50,913 bases of DNA, taken from NCBI RefSeq assembly GCF_009362815.1, contig NZ_WHNX01000015.1, positions 1 to 50,913 on the forward strand, written 5' to 3'. Within the stretch, counting starts at the first letter, position 1; each line of letters opens with the position of its first letter. The notes beneath the pieces are model-generated. The model searched no databases and was not told the DNA's origin. It saw only the letters and a list, made by a program, of their open reading frames with translations. This DNA comes from Alkalibaculum sporogenes (GTDB taxonomy: Bacteria > Bacillota > Clostridia > Eubacteriales > Alkalibacteraceae). The translations under genes were made by a program, and so were the position numbers. This document shows positions 33,601-41,638 of this stretch, one piece after another.

Positions 33601-34093
33601 CTGCAGCAGCTTTCAACATAATAGGGTATCCTGCTATTTTAGCAAATTCAATTGCTTCCTCATCGGATCCTATGGGTTTTTCCACCCCTGGGATAGTAGG
33701 TACACCTACCTTATGTGCTACAATTTTAGACTGTATCTTGTCTCCTAATTGTCTCATCATAACATGTGATGGTCCAATGAATACGATTCCTTCTTTTTCG
33801 CACTTTTTTGCAAACTCTGCATTTTCAGACAAAAAACCATATCCTGGGTGAATGGCATCGACATTTTTCTTTTTGGCTAAACTTATAATTTTATCCATAT
33901 TTAAGTATGCATCTACTGGACCTCTATGATCCTCTATTAGGTAAGCTTCATCTGCTTTCCTTCTAAATAATGATAGTTTATCTTCTTCTGCATAAATTGC
34001 TACTGTAGTTATTCCTAGTTCTTTACAAGCACGAATAATCCTAATAGCAATCTCGCCTCTATTAGCAATAAGTACTTTATTAAACTTTTGCAT
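30662..34093 (-). CDS. pyc: Pyruvate carboxylase
   Basis: This single-chain biotin enzyme of 1143 residues makes oxaloacetate from pyruvate and bicarbonate. The order of domains is complete. Biotin carboxylase has ATP-grasp motif KAAAGGGGRGMRIV and FIEMNPRIQVEHTVTE. The carboxyltransferase starts at LLLTDTTMRDAHQSLLATR. The biotin carrier has the biotinylated Lys in EAMKMETEV at about residue 1108. AGGAGG precedes the ATG. It follows the aromatic amino acid operon by 91 bases on the same strand, with an A/T-rich hairpin in the gap, so read-through is possible. It supplies the TCA branch and aspartate. Confidence 0.96.
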   Translation of the reverse strand: MQKFNKVLIANRGEIAIRIIRACKELGITTVAIYAEEDKLSLFRRKADEAYLIEDHRGPVDAYLNMDKIISLAKKKNVDAIHPGYGFLSENAEFAKKCEKEGIVFIGPSHVMMRQLGDKIQSKIVAHKVGVPTIPGVEKPIGSDEEAIEFAKIAGYPIMLKAAAGGGGRGMRIVKTEDSILKEFKSAQNEALKAFGNGDIFIEKYLEEPRHIEVQVLGDNYGNIVHLFERDCSIQRRHQKLIEFTPSLSITQEQREAICMDAIKIAKSVKYKNAGTIEFLVDKNENHFFIEMNPRIQVEHTVTEMVTGIDLVQSQILVAQGYALNSTEVGIDSQESIKMVGAAIQCRITTEDPHNNFMPDTGKLEVYRTGGGYGVRLDSGNGFTGAEISPYYDSLLVKSTAFARNFQDARQKAVRAIKEMEIEGVKTNKDFLINVLEHPTFIEGKCDTNFIDNHPELFKLQFRANEEKRLLNFLGEKIVNETLGNKRDYDDAVVPVVDATQKLYGTKQILDEKGPQGIVEWIKGQDKLLLTDTTMRDAHQSLLATRVRSRDMIKIARATSVLAKDLFSLEMWGGATFDVSYRYLRESPWKRLEEIRERIPNIMLQMLFRGSNAVGYKNYPDNVVKEFVKQAAHSGIDVFRIFDSLNWLEAMKVSIDEVQKYNKIAEVCMCYTGDILDESKTKYNLDYYVKMAREIEKTGAHILAIKDMSALLKPAAAYKLITTLKEEINIPIHLHTHDTTGNGVATVLMASMAGVDIVDTAFNGLSGLTSQPALNSIVAAMENTPRDTNMDLSELQLISDYWSSARDVYTEFESGLKSGTAEIYKYEIPGGQYSNMKAQVESFGLGHKFTEVKEKYMESNGLFGDIVKVTPSSKSIGDMAIFMVQNDMDAENIFEKGKSLAFPDSVVDFFKGMIGQPEGGFNPELQKLVLKGEDPITVRPGTLLEDMDLELIKKEYKEKYGLEISDKDAVSAALYPKVFKEYVEYFGQFDEYMRMESHVFFFGLKVGETAQIEIDTGKSYVVKLVQIGNVDDNGQRCVVFEVDGFRRDVYIEDKKSFAAQNKQTLTKADKNNPLHIGSSIPGTVLEVMVKEGDSVEINQPLAIIEAMKMETEVVSTIKGTVDDVSISAGQSVQSGELIITLKE

Positions 34094-34184
34094 TTAAATG
34101 CCTCCTTTGAAAAAAGTGTTATTCCAAATATTTTATCAAATGTTTAGGTTAAATAAAAGATATTTCTGTAAAAGGTAAGTTCTT

Positions 34185-34457
34185 TTATTTAACATTTGTC
34201 GATTTAGACTGGATTTTTTTACTTATACGCATTATACACTGTACAAATTCTTCTACATATACTTTAAGCTCATCACTGACATGACTAATGTTATTCTCGA
34301 TTACCTTCTTTTCTCTATCTTGATCGTAAATAGAAAGCCCGTTTTTTTCCTTGAATTCGGCAATTTCCCGGGAAATATTCATTCTTTCTTCAAATAACTT
34401 GATTAGTTCGGCATCAATACTGTCGATTTTAACCCTCAAATCATTTAGACTTTGCAT
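34185..34457 (-). CDS. Chorismate mutase (AroQ type)
   Basis: This 90-residue all-helical protein matches the CM_2 family: LRVKIDSIDAELIKLFEERM then ISREIAEFKEKNGLSIYDQDREKKVI. It converts chorismate to prephenate, the branch to phenylalanine and tyrosine. It overlaps the end of aroC by 17 bases and is the last gene of aroB-aroA-aroC. No fused prephenate dehydratase or dehydrogenase domain is present. Confidence 0.9.
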   Translation of the reverse strand: MQSLNDLRVKIDSIDAELIKLFEERMNISREIAEFKEKNGLSIYDQDREKKVIENNISHVSDELKVYVEEFVQCIMRISKKIQSKSTNVK

Positions 34458-35553
34458 TATTTATACCCTCCATCTGTATCAAGTAATCAAATATGTTTAA
34501 AGCAGCACAAGCTTCTACTACTGGAAGAGCCCTAGGTACGATACATGGATCATGCCTTCCCTTAATACTTAATATTTCGTCCTTGCACTGTTCAATATTT
34601 ATAGTTCGTTGTGGAATTGCAATAGAGGGTGTCGGTTTTATGGCTACTCTGAAAACTATAGGCATGCCATTTGTAATACCCCCTGTAATACCACCATTGT
34701 TATTTGTGTAATTCTTGACCGTATTTCCATCGTAGCTCATTTCATCATTTGCTTGAGAACCTGATAGCTTCGTTATATCAAATCCTCTGCCAAATTCTAT
34801 CCCTTTTACCGATGGAATTGAAAAAATTAGATGTGATAGGGAACTTTCAAATGATTCAAAAAAAGGAGAGCCTAGACCTGTGGGAACATTTATACATGTG
34901 CATTCTATTACTCCTCCTGTTGAATCTCCATTTTTTTTCATTTGTAAAATATACTCTTCCATTTCTAAAGATTTCTGTTCATTTATCGTTGGAAGTTTTT
35001 TAGTTCTTAGATTTTTAAGTAATATGGAGTCATTTATAAGGCCAAAATCAATTTGATCATCTACGATATCACCAATACTCTTTACTCTACTAAATATATA
35101 GATACCTTTTTTTTGCATTATATACTGTTTTGCAACAGATCCCATAAACACTAATGGAGCTGTCAATCGTCCAGAAAAATGTCCTCCACCTCTATAGTCG
35201 TTATACCCTCTATATCTCACATTTCCACTATAGTCTCCATGTCCAGGACGCATTAAGTTTTTCAGCTCATCATAATCAGATGATTTAGTGTTAGAATTTT
35301 TGATTATAAATGCCAAAGGTGTCCCTGTAGTGTAACCATTAAAATATCCACTTAGTATTTCTGGAATATCTCCTTCTTTTCTAGTCGTAGATAGATTACT
35401 TTTTCCTGGGGCTCTTCTATCCATATCTACCATAATTTCATCAAAATCAATTTTAATTCCAGCAGGTAGGCCGTCTAAAACTCCACCAATAGCATTGCTA
35501 TGGGATTCTCCAAATATAGAGATCTTTATCCTATTCCCCCATATCGAGCTCAT
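34441..35553 (-). CDS. aroC: Chorismate synthase
   Basis: The enzyme makes chorismate from EPSP with reduced FMN. The conserved start WGNRIKISIFGESHSNAIGG, RAPGKSNLSTTRKEGD, RPGHGDYSGNVRYRGYNDYR and GRHDPCIVPRALPVVEA are all present. AGGAGG is eight bases before the ATG at 35553. The length of 370 residues is normal. It overlaps both neighbours, aroA by 23 bases and the chorismate mutase gene by 17, pointing to tight translational coupling. Confidence 0.96.
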   Translation of the reverse strand: MSSIWGNRIKISIFGESHSNAIGGVLDGLPAGIKIDFDEIMVDMDRRAPGKSNLSTTRKEGDIPEILSGYFNGYTTGTPLAFIIKNSNTKSSDYDELKNLMRPGHGDYSGNVRYRGYNDYRGGGHFSGRLTAPLVFMGSVAKQYIMQKKGIYIFSRVKSIGDIVDDQIDFGLINDSILLKNLRTKKLPTINEQKSLEMEEYILQMKKNGDSTGGVIECTCINVPTGLGSPFFESFESSLSHLIFSIPSVKGIEFGRGFDITKLSGSQANDEMSYDGNTVKNYTNNNGGITGGITNGMPIVFRVAIKPTPSIAIPQRTINIEQCKDEILSIKGRHDPCIVPRALPVVEACAALNIFDYLIQMEGINNAKSK

Positions 35554-36832
35554 CTAATTTACCTCCTAAACCCACAAAATCCTCCCAAAAATTCGGATAT
35601 GATTTTTCTATGCTCTGAGAGTTCGTTATTATTACCTTTTCTTCACATTTTATTGATGCAATAGCAACAGCCATGGCTATTCTATGATCATTATGACTAT
35701 CTACTTCTCCACCAATTAATTTTTCTTTCCCTCTAATTATTAATCCATCTGTATACTCAACAATATCTGCACCTAATGTAGTCAGTACTTGTGTTATAGC
35801 TTGTAATCTATCTGATTCTTTTATCCTAAGTCTTTTGGCATTTACAATCTCTGTAATGCCTCCACTAGTTGCTCCGATAACACTTAATATTGGTACTAAA
35901 TCTGGACACTGTGATGCATCAATCGTTACACCCTTCGTACTAGACATAGAGGTTTTGTATCCTAAAAGAAAACTTTCTATCTTTCCGCCCATCTCTTCTA
36001 TTATGTCGACTATAACTTTATCGCCTTGTAGTGATTCCGCTTTTATATCATTACTATAGAGTTCGCCTCCTAGTATCCCCGCAGTTAGCCAGAATGCAGC
36101 CTGTGAGTAGTCTCCTTCTACAGTATAATCTGATGCTATATATTCTTGACTGCCCTTTATATAAAAATTTTGATAATCTTCATTTACAATATTAACTCCA
36201 AATTTCTTTAGCATTTCTATAGTCATATCTACATATGGTTTTGATTCTAACTCAGTAGTAATAATCAATTTAGAGTTCCCTTTTAGTAAAGGTAGTGCAA
36301 ATAACATACCTGTTATAAATTGAGAGCTAACATCTCCTTGCATTGAATATTCTCCTGCAGTTAATCTCCCATTTATAGTGAGTGGTAATTCACCGTATTT
36401 ATTAGTATAGTATATTTTATGTTCATCAAATATATGATAATAAGTATCTAATGGTCTAGATACTAATCTACCTTTCCCTGTAACTGTTACTTGATTGTTT
36501 AGAGTAGCTAAGAGTGGAATAATAAATCTTAGAGTAGAGCCTGATTCTTCACAATCAATTACTTCATTTATAAGCTTCATTTGTGGTCTACCTTGAATTC
36601 TAAGATTATATAATTCCTTATTTTCGTCGGCTTTCTTATATTTTATTTTACATCCGATTGCCTCTACAGCCTTGCATGTAGCTATAATATCTTTTGACAT
36701 TAACACGTTCTTAATATTACTAATGCCATCAGAAAGTGCCGCGCAAAAAATCGCTCTATGGGACATACTCTTAGATGGAGGAATATTAACAGTTCCTCTT
36801 AAAATTGTTGGTGTTATCTCTACTTTTTTCAT
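35531..36832 (-). CDS. aroA: 3-phosphoshikimate 1-carboxyvinyltransferase (EPSP synthase)
   Basis: The protein has about 433 residues. Substrate-binding motifs are IPPSKSMSHRAIFCAAL near the start, ESGSTLRFIIPLLATL, GDVSSQFITGMLFALPLL, RLRIKESDRLQAI and DSHNDHRIAMAVA. It joins PEP to shikimate-3-phosphate. ATG at 36832 is eight bases after a GGGGGGA site; TTG at 36835 is also possible. It follows aroB by about four bases. aroE, aroK and aroD are not in the window, so the pathway is completed elsewhere. Confidence 0.96.
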   Translation of the reverse strand: MKKVEITPTILRGTVNIPPSKSMSHRAIFCAALSDGISNIKNVLMSKDIIATCKAVEAIGCKIKYKKADENKELYNLRIQGRPQMKLINEVIDCEESGSTLRFIIPLLATLNNQVTVTGKGRLVSRPLDTYYHIFDEHKIYYTNKYGELPLTINGRLTAGEYSMQGDVSSQFITGMLFALPLLKGNSKLIITTELESKPYVDMTIEMLKKFGVNIVNEDYQNFYIKGSQEYIASDYTVEGDYSQAAFWLTAGILGGELYSNDIKAESLQGDKVIVDIIEEMGGKIESFLLGYKTSMSSTKGVTIDASQCPDLVPILSVIGATSGGITEIVNAKRLRIKESDRLQAITQVLTTLGADIVEYTDGLIIRGKEKLIGGEVDSHNDHRIAMAVAIASIKCEEKVIITNSQSIEKSYPNFWEDFVGLGGKLDELDMGE

Positions 36833-36836
36833 CAAT

Positions 36837-37928
36837 TTATTCCCCCCTATTCAAAATATACTCTTCTATCTGGTAATTCTCTATAGTTTGTATTTTAGTT
36901 TTCCCAATACATTCTAATAAGACTAAATGTATATGAGATCCTTCGAATTTTTTATCCTTACTTACAATATCTAATACCTTATCTCTATCTAATTTAGGAA
37001 AATCAGTTGGTAATCCATACTTTTTTAAAATGGATTTAATAGAACTACTAGTCCCTACTTTTGTAATGCCCTTCTTTTCTCCTAGTTGGGCAAAAGCATA
37101 CATTCCTAATGCAACACTCTCACCATGTGTATACTTTTCTAAATGAAAATAACTTTCTACAACATGTCCTAATGTATGACCAAAATTTAGAATCCTTCGC
37201 AGGTTTTTTTCCATTTCATCTTTCTCTACAACTTCTTTTTTAATATTACAACAAGTTTCGATTACTTCATCGATTATTTCCATCAAATTATTTTTATTAA
37301 TTTTTAATAGTTTTTCAAACAATACGTCATCGTATATGCATCCATACTTGATAACTTCAGCCATCCCATCTGCAAAAACTCTCTCGGGTAATGTTTGTAG
37401 TGTATTAGAATCTATAATTACTAATTTAGGTTGATAAAAACTACCTATTAAATTTTTACCTTGCTTTAAATTAACACCAACTTTACCACCAACACTGCTA
37501 TCTACCTGTGCCAATAGGCTAGTTGGTATTTGAATAAAGTCTAACCCTCTTAAATAAGTTGAAGCGCAGTATCCAGTTAAATCTCCAACTACACCACCGC
37601 CAAGAGCAATCATTAAATCGCCCCTAGTTGCGTTGTATTGTAATAATTTTTCGTATATGTCATAGGCTTTATCTAGAGTTTTACTTTTTTCACCAGAATC
37701 AATTATTATTTCATGGATCACACAACCCATAGATTTGATAGATTCCATGACATCATTTAAATATAGCTTAGCGACATTGGTATCCGATATTATTATAACC
37801 TTACCATAGTTATCAAATATGTCTTTAAAACAATCTAAGTTTTGAAGTAAACCTTTTTGAATTACGATATTATAGTTATAATCTCTATTTACATTCACTG
37901 TTATATCTTTGATAAAAATCACCTCCAT
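36837..37928 (-). CDS. aroB: 3-dehydroquinate synthase
   Basis: The enzyme closes DAHP into 3-dehydroquinate using NAD and a divalent metal. Motifs include ALGGGVVGDLTGYCASTYLRG, IPTSLLAQVDSSVGGKVGVN, GMAEVIKYGC and LNFGHTLGHVVES with zinc ligands. The listed start is the ATG at 37928. However, that ATG is directly followed by GGAGGTG, which looks like the ribosome binding site itself. The in-frame ATC at 37913, eight bases after it, may be the real start (IKDITVNVNRDYN). It begins 17 bases after the nucleoside permease stop, so the aro genes probably share that transcript. Confidence 0.93.
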   Translation of the reverse strand: MEVIFIKDITVNVNRDYNYNIVIQKGLLQNLDCFKDIFDNYGKVIIISDTNVAKLYLNDVMESIKSMGCVIHEIIIDSGEKSKTLDKAYDIYEKLLQYNATRGDLMIALGGGVVGDLTGYCASTYLRGLDFIQIPTSLLAQVDSSVGGKVGVNLKQGKNLIGSFYQPKLVIIDSNTLQTLPERVFADGMAEVIKYGCIYDDVLFEKLLKINKNNLMEIIDEVIETCCNIKKEVVEKDEMEKNLRRILNFGHTLGHVVESYFHLEKYTHGESVALGMYAFAQLGEKKGITKVGTSSSIKSILKKYGLPTDFPKLDRDKVLDIVSKDKKFEGSHIHLVLLECIGKTKIQTIENYQIEEYILNRGE

Positions 37929-37945
37929 TGTAATGATTGATTATT

Positions 37946-38875
37946 TTATCGTTCTTCTCTAAAGTAGGCATGACCTAATTCACTTGGGGCTTTATTTTCT
38001 TTGCTTTTTTTAATAGACATAATAATCAATACTATTATTGTAGATATATATGGCAACATATCTAGCAAGTATATTGATATGGGTAAATTAAAAGCTTGAA
38101 GTCTAAATCCGACTATGCTTAAACCTCCAAAAAAATAGGCTCCGAATATAGCTCTGTAGGGATTCCATACGGAGAAAATAACTAGTGCTACTGCAATCCA
38201 TCCAACTCCAGAAGTAATATTTTCTTGCCATACTGGTACATATACTAAAGATAAATAGGCTCCACCTAAACCACATAGTGCACCACCTAATGTAATGAAA
38301 GTATATTTATACTTGACAATATTTATTCCATTAGCATCAGCAGCCGCAGCATTCTCACCTATCATTCTAATATTTAAACCTAAATTAGTTTTATACAAAA
38401 GAACACCTAATAATACTACTGCAAGATATCCAAAATATATAAAGATATTTTGATTAAATAATATCTCTCCTATAAACGGAATATCTTTTAGTAAAGGTAT
38501 TGGTATTCTTAAAAAGAAATTATTTATCGCATCTGGTAATCTATATCCTACCACATTGTGTCCAAGGAAACTAGCAAAACCTGTGCCAAATATGGTTAAG
38601 GTAAGACCTGTAACTTCTTGATTTGCCTTTAATGTTACTGTAAGAAATGCATATATCAATGCACCTAATGCACCTGCTGCTGCCGCAGCTAATAGAGCTA
38701 GCATTGGATCTCCAGTATTGTATCCTACTATAAACCCCATTACTGAACCCATTATCATCATACCTTCTACTCCTAAATTTAAATTGCCTACCTTTTGTGA
38801 TAAGATTTCACCCAATGTGGCAAATAAAAGTGGAGTTCCTGCTTGCACTGTTGCATGGAGAAAGGATACTAACAT
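37946..38875 (-). CDS. nupQ: Nucleoside ABC transporter permease, NupQ-like
   Basis: This membrane protein of 309 residues has about eight to ten hydrophobic segments and the pattern LGEILSQKVGNLNLGVEGMM, typical of the BMP-type purine nucleoside importers. ATG at 38875 is used because a GGGGGGG site lies six bases ahead; TTG at 38878 is less likely. The ATG overlaps the stop of the other permease by one base. It works as the second half of the channel together with NupP. Substrate specificity (guanosine or others) is not shown by the sequence. Confidence 0.88.
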   Translation of the reverse strand: MLVSFLHATVQAGTPLLFATLGEILSQKVGNLNLGVEGMMIMGSVMGFIVGYNTGDPMLALLAAAAAGALGALIYAFLTVTLKANQEVTGLTLTIFGTGFASFLGHNVVGYRLPDAINNFFLRIPIPLLKDIPFIGEILFNQNIFIYFGYLAVVLLGVLLYKTNLGLNIRMIGENAAAADANGINIVKYKYTFITLGGALCGLGGAYLSLVYVPVWQENITSGVGWIAVALVIFSVWNPYRAIFGAYFFGGLSIVGFRLQAFNLPISIYLLDMLPYISTIIVLIIMSIKKSKENKAPSELGHAYFREER

Positions 38876-39936
38876 CAAATCCCCCCCTTACTTTTTTTAG
38901 TTGGTACTAATTTGTATTTTATATTAAATTCACTACCTAATACGAAAAATAGTATTAATGCTTGTAATATTTGAGCTACTGAAGATGGTATTTGATAAAC
39001 AGTTTGTATAAATGAGCCACCTTGCTCCAAAATCGCAAATAATAATGAAGCGATAACTACTACTGGAGCACTTAATCCCGAAAGCCAAGTAGTAATAATA
39101 GCTGTAAATCCAACACCTCTACTTAATTCTACAGAGAGAGTCCCACTAATTCCAGCAACTTGAATCATACCAGCAAGTCCACAAATTCCGCCACCTATAA
39201 ACATAGTTCTAATTATTGTCTTTTTTATATTGATACCTGCATACCTTGCAGTATCTTCACTTTCGCCAATGACTGATACTTCATAACCCGTCTTTGTATG
39301 GTTCATAAAAACGTATATAAATCCTACTAGGATAAGTGCAACAACCCATCCTATATGCACACCAAATAATTTTGGTAGCATTGCATTTTCAGTAAAATTT
39401 GCCATTCTAGGAAAGCCCATAGCATTAGGATCCTTCCATAAGCTAAATTGAAGAAATGTTATCCACTTAATTGCAACGTAGTTTAACATCAAAGTAAAAA
39501 GCGTTTCATTAGTACCGAATTTTGCTTTGAAAAGTGCAGGTATAAGCAGCCAAATCCCTCCCATTATCATTGCACCAAGAGCCATTAAAATTAGTAAAAT
39601 TGGTTTTGGCAGATAAGAAAAATTCAGAGCAAAATATGTAGCACCAAATGCCCCCATATATATTTGCCCCTCAGCACCGATGTTCCAAAATTTCATCTTA
39701 AATGCTATCATAATACCTAATGATGTTACAAGAAGTGGAATAGTAGTATGTATGGTTTCTCTTATTCTAAATCCTGACCCCAAAGCTCCATCCACCATAG
39801 ATATATATATTTGAAGTGGGTTTTCACCTACAATAATTAAAAATATACCACTTATAACTAGTGCTGCCAAAATTGCTAGTATTCGAATAATTGCTACACT
39901 CTTGCCTGTGAGTTCATCTCTTTTAGCTATTCTCAT
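38875..39936 (-). CDS. nupP: Nucleoside ABC transporter permease, NupP-like
   Basis: This 353-residue membrane protein has a family motif in FKMKFWNIGAEGQIYMGAFGA and GESEDTARYAGINIKKT. GGAGG lies nine bases ahead of the ATG. It overlaps the ATPase gene by 14 bases and ends in a one-base overlap with nupQ. The four-gene order bmp, ATPase, permease, permease is the same as nupNOPQ of Bacillus subtilis. Confidence 0.88.
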   Translation of the reverse strand: MRIAKRDELTGKSVAIIRILAILAALVISGIFLIIVGENPLQIYISMVDGALGSGFRIRETIHTTIPLLVTSLGIMIAFKMKFWNIGAEGQIYMGAFGATYFALNFSYLPKPILLILMALGAMIMGGIWLLIPALFKAKFGTNETLFTLMLNYVAIKWITFLQFSLWKDPNAMGFPRMANFTENAMLPKLFGVHIGWVVALILVGFIYVFMNHTKTGYEVSVIGESEDTARYAGINIKKTIIRTMFIGGGICGLAGMIQVAGISGTLSVELSRGVGFTAIITTWLSGLSAPVVVIASLLFAILEQGGSFIQTVYQIPSSVAQILQALILFFVLGSEFNIKYKLVPTKKSKGGI

Positions 39937-41449
39937 CCAAGTTATCCTCCACTACGCCTGACATAAGTAAACCCAATTGTTCTCTTGTAGATGTTTTTGC
40001 ATCTACAATGCCAGTTATCGTTCCATTGTACAACACCATTATTCGATCACAAAGTTCCATTAGTACATCTAAATCTTCACCAATATACAGAATTGCTACT
40101 TCTTTTTGCTTTTGTTCATTTAGTAAATCGTAAACCAGCATAGAAGAACCTATATCTAATCCCCTCGATGGATATGCCGTAATAATTACCTCTGGATTAG
40201 CAGCAATCTCCCTACCTAACAATACCTTCTGAATATTTCCTCCAGAAAGCAACTTAACTGGATGTTTATCAGTACTAGGCGTAGAAATATTTAACGCATC
40301 TACAATGGTTTGAGCTTTTTCTTTCGATGTTCTTTTCTTTAACATAAATCCAATAGTCTTTTGATATTCTTTAAGTAGTACATTGTCAACTATATCCATA
40401 GATCCAACTAAACCCATTCCAAGTCTGTCCTCTGGAACAAAACTCATGCTTATACCCATCCTTATAATGTCTGCAGGATTTTTACCTTTTAAGCTATTTC
40501 CTCTGTAAATAACATCGCCACTGTGAATATGCATAAGTCCTGCTAAAGATTCACACAGTTCTTTTTGACCGCTTCCAGCAATGCCTGCTACTCCAAGTAT
40601 TTCTCCACTTAACATATCAAAACTTATATTATCAACTGCTTTGGTTTTATCGAAATTTAATACAGTCATGTTTTTTATTTCCATAACTTTTTTTCTCTTA
40701 CCTAATGGTGCTCTTTGTATGGATAAATCTACAGCTCTACCTACCATTAATTCAGTGAGTTCATTTACATCAGTTTCTTCTTTCAATACTGTTCTTATTG
40801 ATTCACCTTTTCTTAATATAGTGATTTTATCACTTATTTCCATTACTTCATTTAACTTATGAGTGATAATAACTACAGCACATCCGTGTTTAGTCATATT
40901 CCTTACTATATCAAACAATCCTTCTGTTTCCTGAGGAGTAAGCACTGCTGTAGGTTCATCTAAAATTAATATATCTGCTCCTCTATATAGAACTTTTAGA
41001 ATTTCAACTCTTTGTTTTTCTGCTACTGACATGTTATACACTTTTTTATCTGGGTCAATCTCTAATCCATACTTTGCAGATGTCTCTTTTATTTTTTTAG
41101 ACAGTTCTTCGTGTTTAACAAAAATTCCTTTATTATACCCTGCGATAATATTTTCTTTAGCTGTTAACACTTCAACCAATTTGAAATGTTGATGTATCAT
41201 CCCTATTCCTAAATCAATGGCATCCTTAGGTGAGCGTAATACTAAATCTTTTCCTTTAATACTTAGTTCGCCTTCATCAGGCATGTATATTCCAGAAAGA
41301 ATATTCATAAGGGAACTCTTGCCTGCACCATTTTCACCCAATAACGAGTGGACTTCACCTTTGAACAATTCTAAATTAACCTTGTTTAAGGCTTTTACAC
41401 TTCCAAAAGATTTTGATATATGATTCATTTTCACTATTATGTTTTCCAT
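39923..41449 (-). CDS. nupO: Nucleoside ABC transporter ATPase, NupO-like
   Basis: The protein has 508 residues with two fused ABC domains. The first has Walker A LLGENGAGKSSLMNILSG and Walker B DILILDEPTAVLTPQE. The second has a degenerate Walker A (GIAGSGQKELCE) and signature LSGGNIQKVLLGREI, the usual asymmetry of sugar and nucleoside importers. I chose ATG at 41449 (MENIIVKMNHISKSFG) because AAGGTGA is just ahead; an ATG at 41479 lacks a site. A long perfect palindrome lies between it and bmp. Confidence 0.91.
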   Translation of the reverse strand: MENIIVKMNHISKSFGSVKALNKVNLELFKGEVHSLLGENGAGKSSLMNILSGIYMPDEGELSIKGKDLVLRSPKDAIDLGIGMIHQHFKLVEVLTAKENIIAGYNKGIFVKHEELSKKIKETSAKYGLEIDPDKKVYNMSVAEKQRVEILKVLYRGADILILDEPTAVLTPQETEGLFDIVRNMTKHGCAVVIITHKLNEVMEISDKITILRKGESIRTVLKEETDVNELTELMVGRAVDLSIQRAPLGKRKKVMEIKNMTVLNFDKTKAVDNISFDMLSGEILGVAGIAGSGQKELCESLAGLMHIHSGDVIYRGNSLKGKNPADIIRMGISMSFVPEDRLGMGLVGSMDIVDNVLLKEYQKTIGFMLKKRTSKEKAQTIVDALNISTPSTDKHPVKLLSGGNIQKVLLGREIAANPEVIITAYPSRGLDIGSSMLVYDLLNEQKQKEVAILYIGEDLDVLMELCDRIMVLYNGTITGIVDAKTSTREQLGLLMSGVVEDNLDENS

Positions 41450-41510
41450 TGTCTCACCTTCGTCCACTATTGATGACATCTAATTTTAGTTTTAACTATT
41501 TAATTAATCT

Positions 41511-41550
41511 ATACAAGTGAGGACAAGGTTAACCTTGTCCTCACTTGTAT
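41511..41550 (-). repeat. Perfect 40-bp palindrome between bmp and the ATPase gene
   Basis: The twenty-base arms (41511-41530 and 41531-41550) are exact inverse copies, with core GTGAGGACAAGGTT/AACCTTGTCCTCAC. No T run follows on the minus strand, so a simple terminator is unlikely. It may be a hairpin that protects the 3' end of the bmp transcript or partly stops transcription, so that the binding protein is made in excess. Confidence 0.75.
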
Positions 41551-41638
41551 AATGATTTGCATTTTAAAGCTCTTTATATTCTACCTTAGTAGATTTATAT
41601 TTAAAATGTTTCTCATTTAGGTCTATGAGCGACGTTAA

